Origin: Bacillus sp. FJAT-29814
Lineage (GTDB): Bacteria > Bacillota > Bacilli > Bacillales > Cytobacillaceae
Length of the DNA stretch: 64,000 nucleotides
Reading direction: 5' to 3'
Assembly: GCF_001510715.1 (NCBI RefSeq)
Contig: NZ_LMTJ01000003.1
Location: 391,201-455,200 of the forward strand
How positions within the stretch are numbered: the first letter of the stretch is position 1; each line of letters opens with the position of its first letter. Position numbers and translations under genes: made by a program. Shown one piece after another: positions 62,406 to 64,000 of the stretch. The notes beneath the pieces were generated by a model. That model saw only the letters and a program-made list of their open reading frames with translations. It had not been told where the DNA came from and made no database searches.

Positions 62406-62867
62406 ATGGATATATGGATTAATAAGGGATTTTCAATTTCCACAAATAAAGAGTATTTAGATTTACCATTCATACATAACTTCTTGAGTCAACATGCATA
62501 TTGGTCAGAGGGGATCCCCAAGCAGATAGTAAAAAAGGCGATTGATCATTCTCCACTATGTTTTGGACTTTATAAAGGTGAAGTAGGAAAAGATGGGTTT
62601 GAACAAGTTGGTTTTGCAAGGGTCATTACTGATCTAGCAACGTTCGCTTACCTTTGTGATGTGTTTGTAGTGCCAGAGTATCGGAAGTTAGGGTTATCAA
62701 AATGGTTAATGGATATTATCACAAATTATTCCGAAATACAGGGTGTTCGTAGATTTATGTTAGCCACTAATGATGCCCATTCATTATATAGTCAATATGG
62801 GTTTGAACAGAATGTTAATCCAGAACTATTTATGCAAAAGATCCTTAAAAATCCATACCAACAGTAA
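62406..62867 (+). CDS. GNAT acetyltransferase
   Basis: A 153-residue GNAT protein. The acetyl-CoA loop is PEYRKLGLSKWLMDII (R-x-x-G-x-S variant), and the C-terminal part NDAHSLYSQYGFEQN is the standard end of the fold. The opening FSISTNKEYLDLPFIHNFLSQHAYWSEGIP resembles a subgroup common in bacilli annotated only as GNAT. Start ATG 62406 behind GAGGGGG. Acceptor unknown. Confidence 0.88.
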   Translation: MDIWINKGFSISTNKEYLDLPFIHNFLSQHAYWSEGIPKQIVKKAIDHSPLCFGLYKGEVGKDGFEQVGFARVITDLATFAYLCDVFVVPEYRKLGLSKWLMDIITNYSEIQGVRRFMLATNDAHSLYSQYGFEQNVNPELFMQKILKNPYQQ

Positions 62868-62997
62868 AATTTAACAGAGCCAAAGGTAAAACCCCGAGCA
62901 GATATCTACTGGCGTTATTACTGGAGTTTTAATAGGTTTTATTTAGTATAATTTTACACCTTAAGTTGATTTGAATCAATATTATTTTCCGAATGAT

Positions 62998-63028
62998 GAA
63001 AAGACCGCCAACAATTATATCGGCGGTC
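62998..63028 (-). terminator. Terminator of the multicopper oxidase gene (minus strand)
   Basis: GACCGCC (63003-63009) pairs with GGCGGTC (63022-63028); the AAAA on the left gives T on the minus strand. Confidence 0.8.
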
Positions 63029-63038
63029 AAATGTTACC

Positions 63039-64000
63039 TTAGTCACTACTCTCATCGGAGCTCTCGTCATTGTGTGAATCATTCCAGCCATCACGCCGGC
63101 AGTCAAAACACTGCGCGAAGGAGTCATCCGGGCATTGCCCTGGGATGACCTGAGTTGGGTCAAAGTTTGGATTATCGAGAACTTCATAGGGTCTCATCAT
63201 TTCATGATCTTCATGCTCAAGGATATGACAATGCCATGGGTAAATGCCCGTAAATGGGCCAAAACGTGCAATAATCCGAGTGACCTCTGCGGGATTTGCC
63301 CTAACCGTATCTTTCCAACCTCTTTCATTAGGGTCGGGATCCACTGGCGTTCCCACATCGATGACATTTCCATTCTCATCGACGGTAATCGGTGCCCGAT
63401 TGAGAATTTGGAATTGCACGAGGTGCAAGTGAATCGGATGGGTGTCGGCGGTCAGATTGTAAAGTTCCCAAACCTCAACAGTGCCATTGTATGGGGTTTC
63501 CGTTATCGGTAATTCGTTCCAATCCATATCATTAAGGAGTAGTTTTAAACGGTGAAATTCATCCGTTCTTTCTACCAGGAAGTTCTTTCTGACCGGGACG
63601 TTATCCGGATCCAGCCTCTCTAAGCAGCTAAGTGTCGTTGGAATTTCACTTTTGTCAGGCCGGGAAACTTTTTCGCGAACCCGAAATTGCATAATTTCCG
63701 GAAGGGCAGGGGCGTCCGGGCTGCCTGTAGGGAAGGGGGCAGGTGCGTCATTTGTCAGAATGATCTGCTGACCGGCATGGTTTGAAAAATCGACAATCAC
63801 ATCTGCGCGTTCTCCCGGAGCAAGCAGGAGTCCATCCCGGTTTAATACGACAACGGGCGACTCAAGAAATCCTCCGTCTGTGCCGATTTGCACAAAACCT
63901 TGCTCGGAGCTTAACCGTAACCGGTAAAAACGCGAATTGGAGCCATTCAGGAGGCGGAAACGATATTTTCGCGGTTCGACTTCCAGATAAGGCCACACTT
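63039..64000 (-). CDS. Multicopper oxidase, CotA/laccase-like (N-terminal part outside window)
   Basis: The C-terminal 320 residues of a three-domain copper oxidase. The copper sites of the last domain are complete: HPIHLHLVQF (type 2/3) and HCHILEHEDHEMM (type 3 and type 1, with Met as axial ligand). Both DNVPVRKN and the phrase FRLLNGSNSRFYRL resemble CotA, the spore-coat laccase and bilirubin oxidase of Bacillus. After the final copper motif come about 45 extra residues with two cysteines and an acidic Ser/Asp tail (DESSDESSD). Spore coat or surface oxidation of phenols or metals is likely. The start lies beyond the right edge; the GTG at 63998 is an internal codon. Confidence 0.9.
   Translation of the reverse strand, partial: VWPYLEVEPRKYRFRLLNGSNSRFYRLRLSSEQGFVQIGTDGGFLESPVVVLNRDGLLLAPGERADVIVDFSNHAGQQIILTNDAPAPFPTGSPDAPALPEIMQFRVREKVSRPDKSEIPTTLSCLERLDPDNVPVRKNFLVERTDEFHRLKLLLNDMDWNELPITETPYNGTVEVWELYNLTADTHPIHLHLVQFQILNRAPITVDENGNVIDVGTPVDPDPNERGWKDTVRANPAEVTRIIARFGPFTGIYPWHCHILEHEDHEMMRPYEVLDNPNFDPTQVIPGQCPDDSFAQCFDCRRDGWNDSHNDESSDESSD

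Overview
The window looks like the chromosome of an aerobic, spore-forming member of the Bacillaceae. Codon use is AT-leaning, strong AGGAGG-type ribosome binding sites and UUG/GUG starts are common, and there are typical family genes: a gluconokinase close to GntK, a SwrC/YerP-type RND pump, a YaaH/SleL-like LysM cortex hydrolase, EcsC, PepF, YiaA, a CotA-like multicopper oxidase and a sporulation-type orphan kinase. Genus is a guess (Neobacillus or a near relative). I see no rRNA, tRNA, transposase, phage gene or CRISPR array; most of the window reads as chromosomal backbone plus accessory catabolism.

Layout. 0-10.4 kb: tail of a secreted IPT/TIG protein, a tetR-gntK operon facing an RND pump gene across a very compact divergent promoter, an anchored metallopeptidase-like protein, a three-LysM GH18 hydrolase and a flavin-dependent monooxygenase. 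10.4-18.5 kb: MFS transporter, an orphan histidine kinase with a probable sigma-H promoter, a CatE-like dioxygenase, an MsrA-MsrB fusion bracketed by two repeat arrays, small lipoproteins and an aspartate racemase. 18.5-25 kb: a two-component system, an ECF sigma factor without an evident anti-sigma, an orphan Imm22-type gene and a GPH sugar symporter with an upstream cre site. 25-44 kb: hydrolases, PepF, EcsC, a MarR-controlled MFS pump, a MerR regulator beside a CNNM/CBS protein, YiaA, SMI1/KNR4, a GH1 6-phospho-beta-glucosidase, an ABC-2 exporter and a methyltransferase. 44-53.1 kb: an aromatic-catabolism island of GntR regulator, FAH-family hydrolase, MhpA-like hydroxylase, extradiol dioxygenase, ABM protein, thiolase, enoyl-CoA hydratase and acetoacetyl-CoA synthetase. 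53-64 kb: secreted and unknown proteins, cupredoxin, cupin, acetyltransferases, an APH-like kinase, an XRE/membrane-protein pair and the C-terminal part of a multicopper oxidase.

The catabolic island forms a coherent route by inference: ring hydroxylation, extradiol cleavage, FAH-type hydrolysis of the ring-cleavage product, activation of released acetoacetate by the synthetase, and thiolysis to acetyl-CoA. Its promoter carries two near-identical AT palindromes, and two cre-like sites suggest carbon catabolite repression.

The most unusual structure is non-coding. Seven intergenic tandem arrays (14.66, 16.15, 29.5, 39.96, 42.16, 53.18 and 59.19 kb) differ in sequence but share a spacing rule. 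Periods are 21, 52, 52+62 (=114), about 53, about 52, 52+62 and 52 bp, all close to whole numbers of DNA helical turns. In five of them the unit carries an inverted repeat that can form a hairpin. I regard this as the best candidate for an undescribed system in the window.
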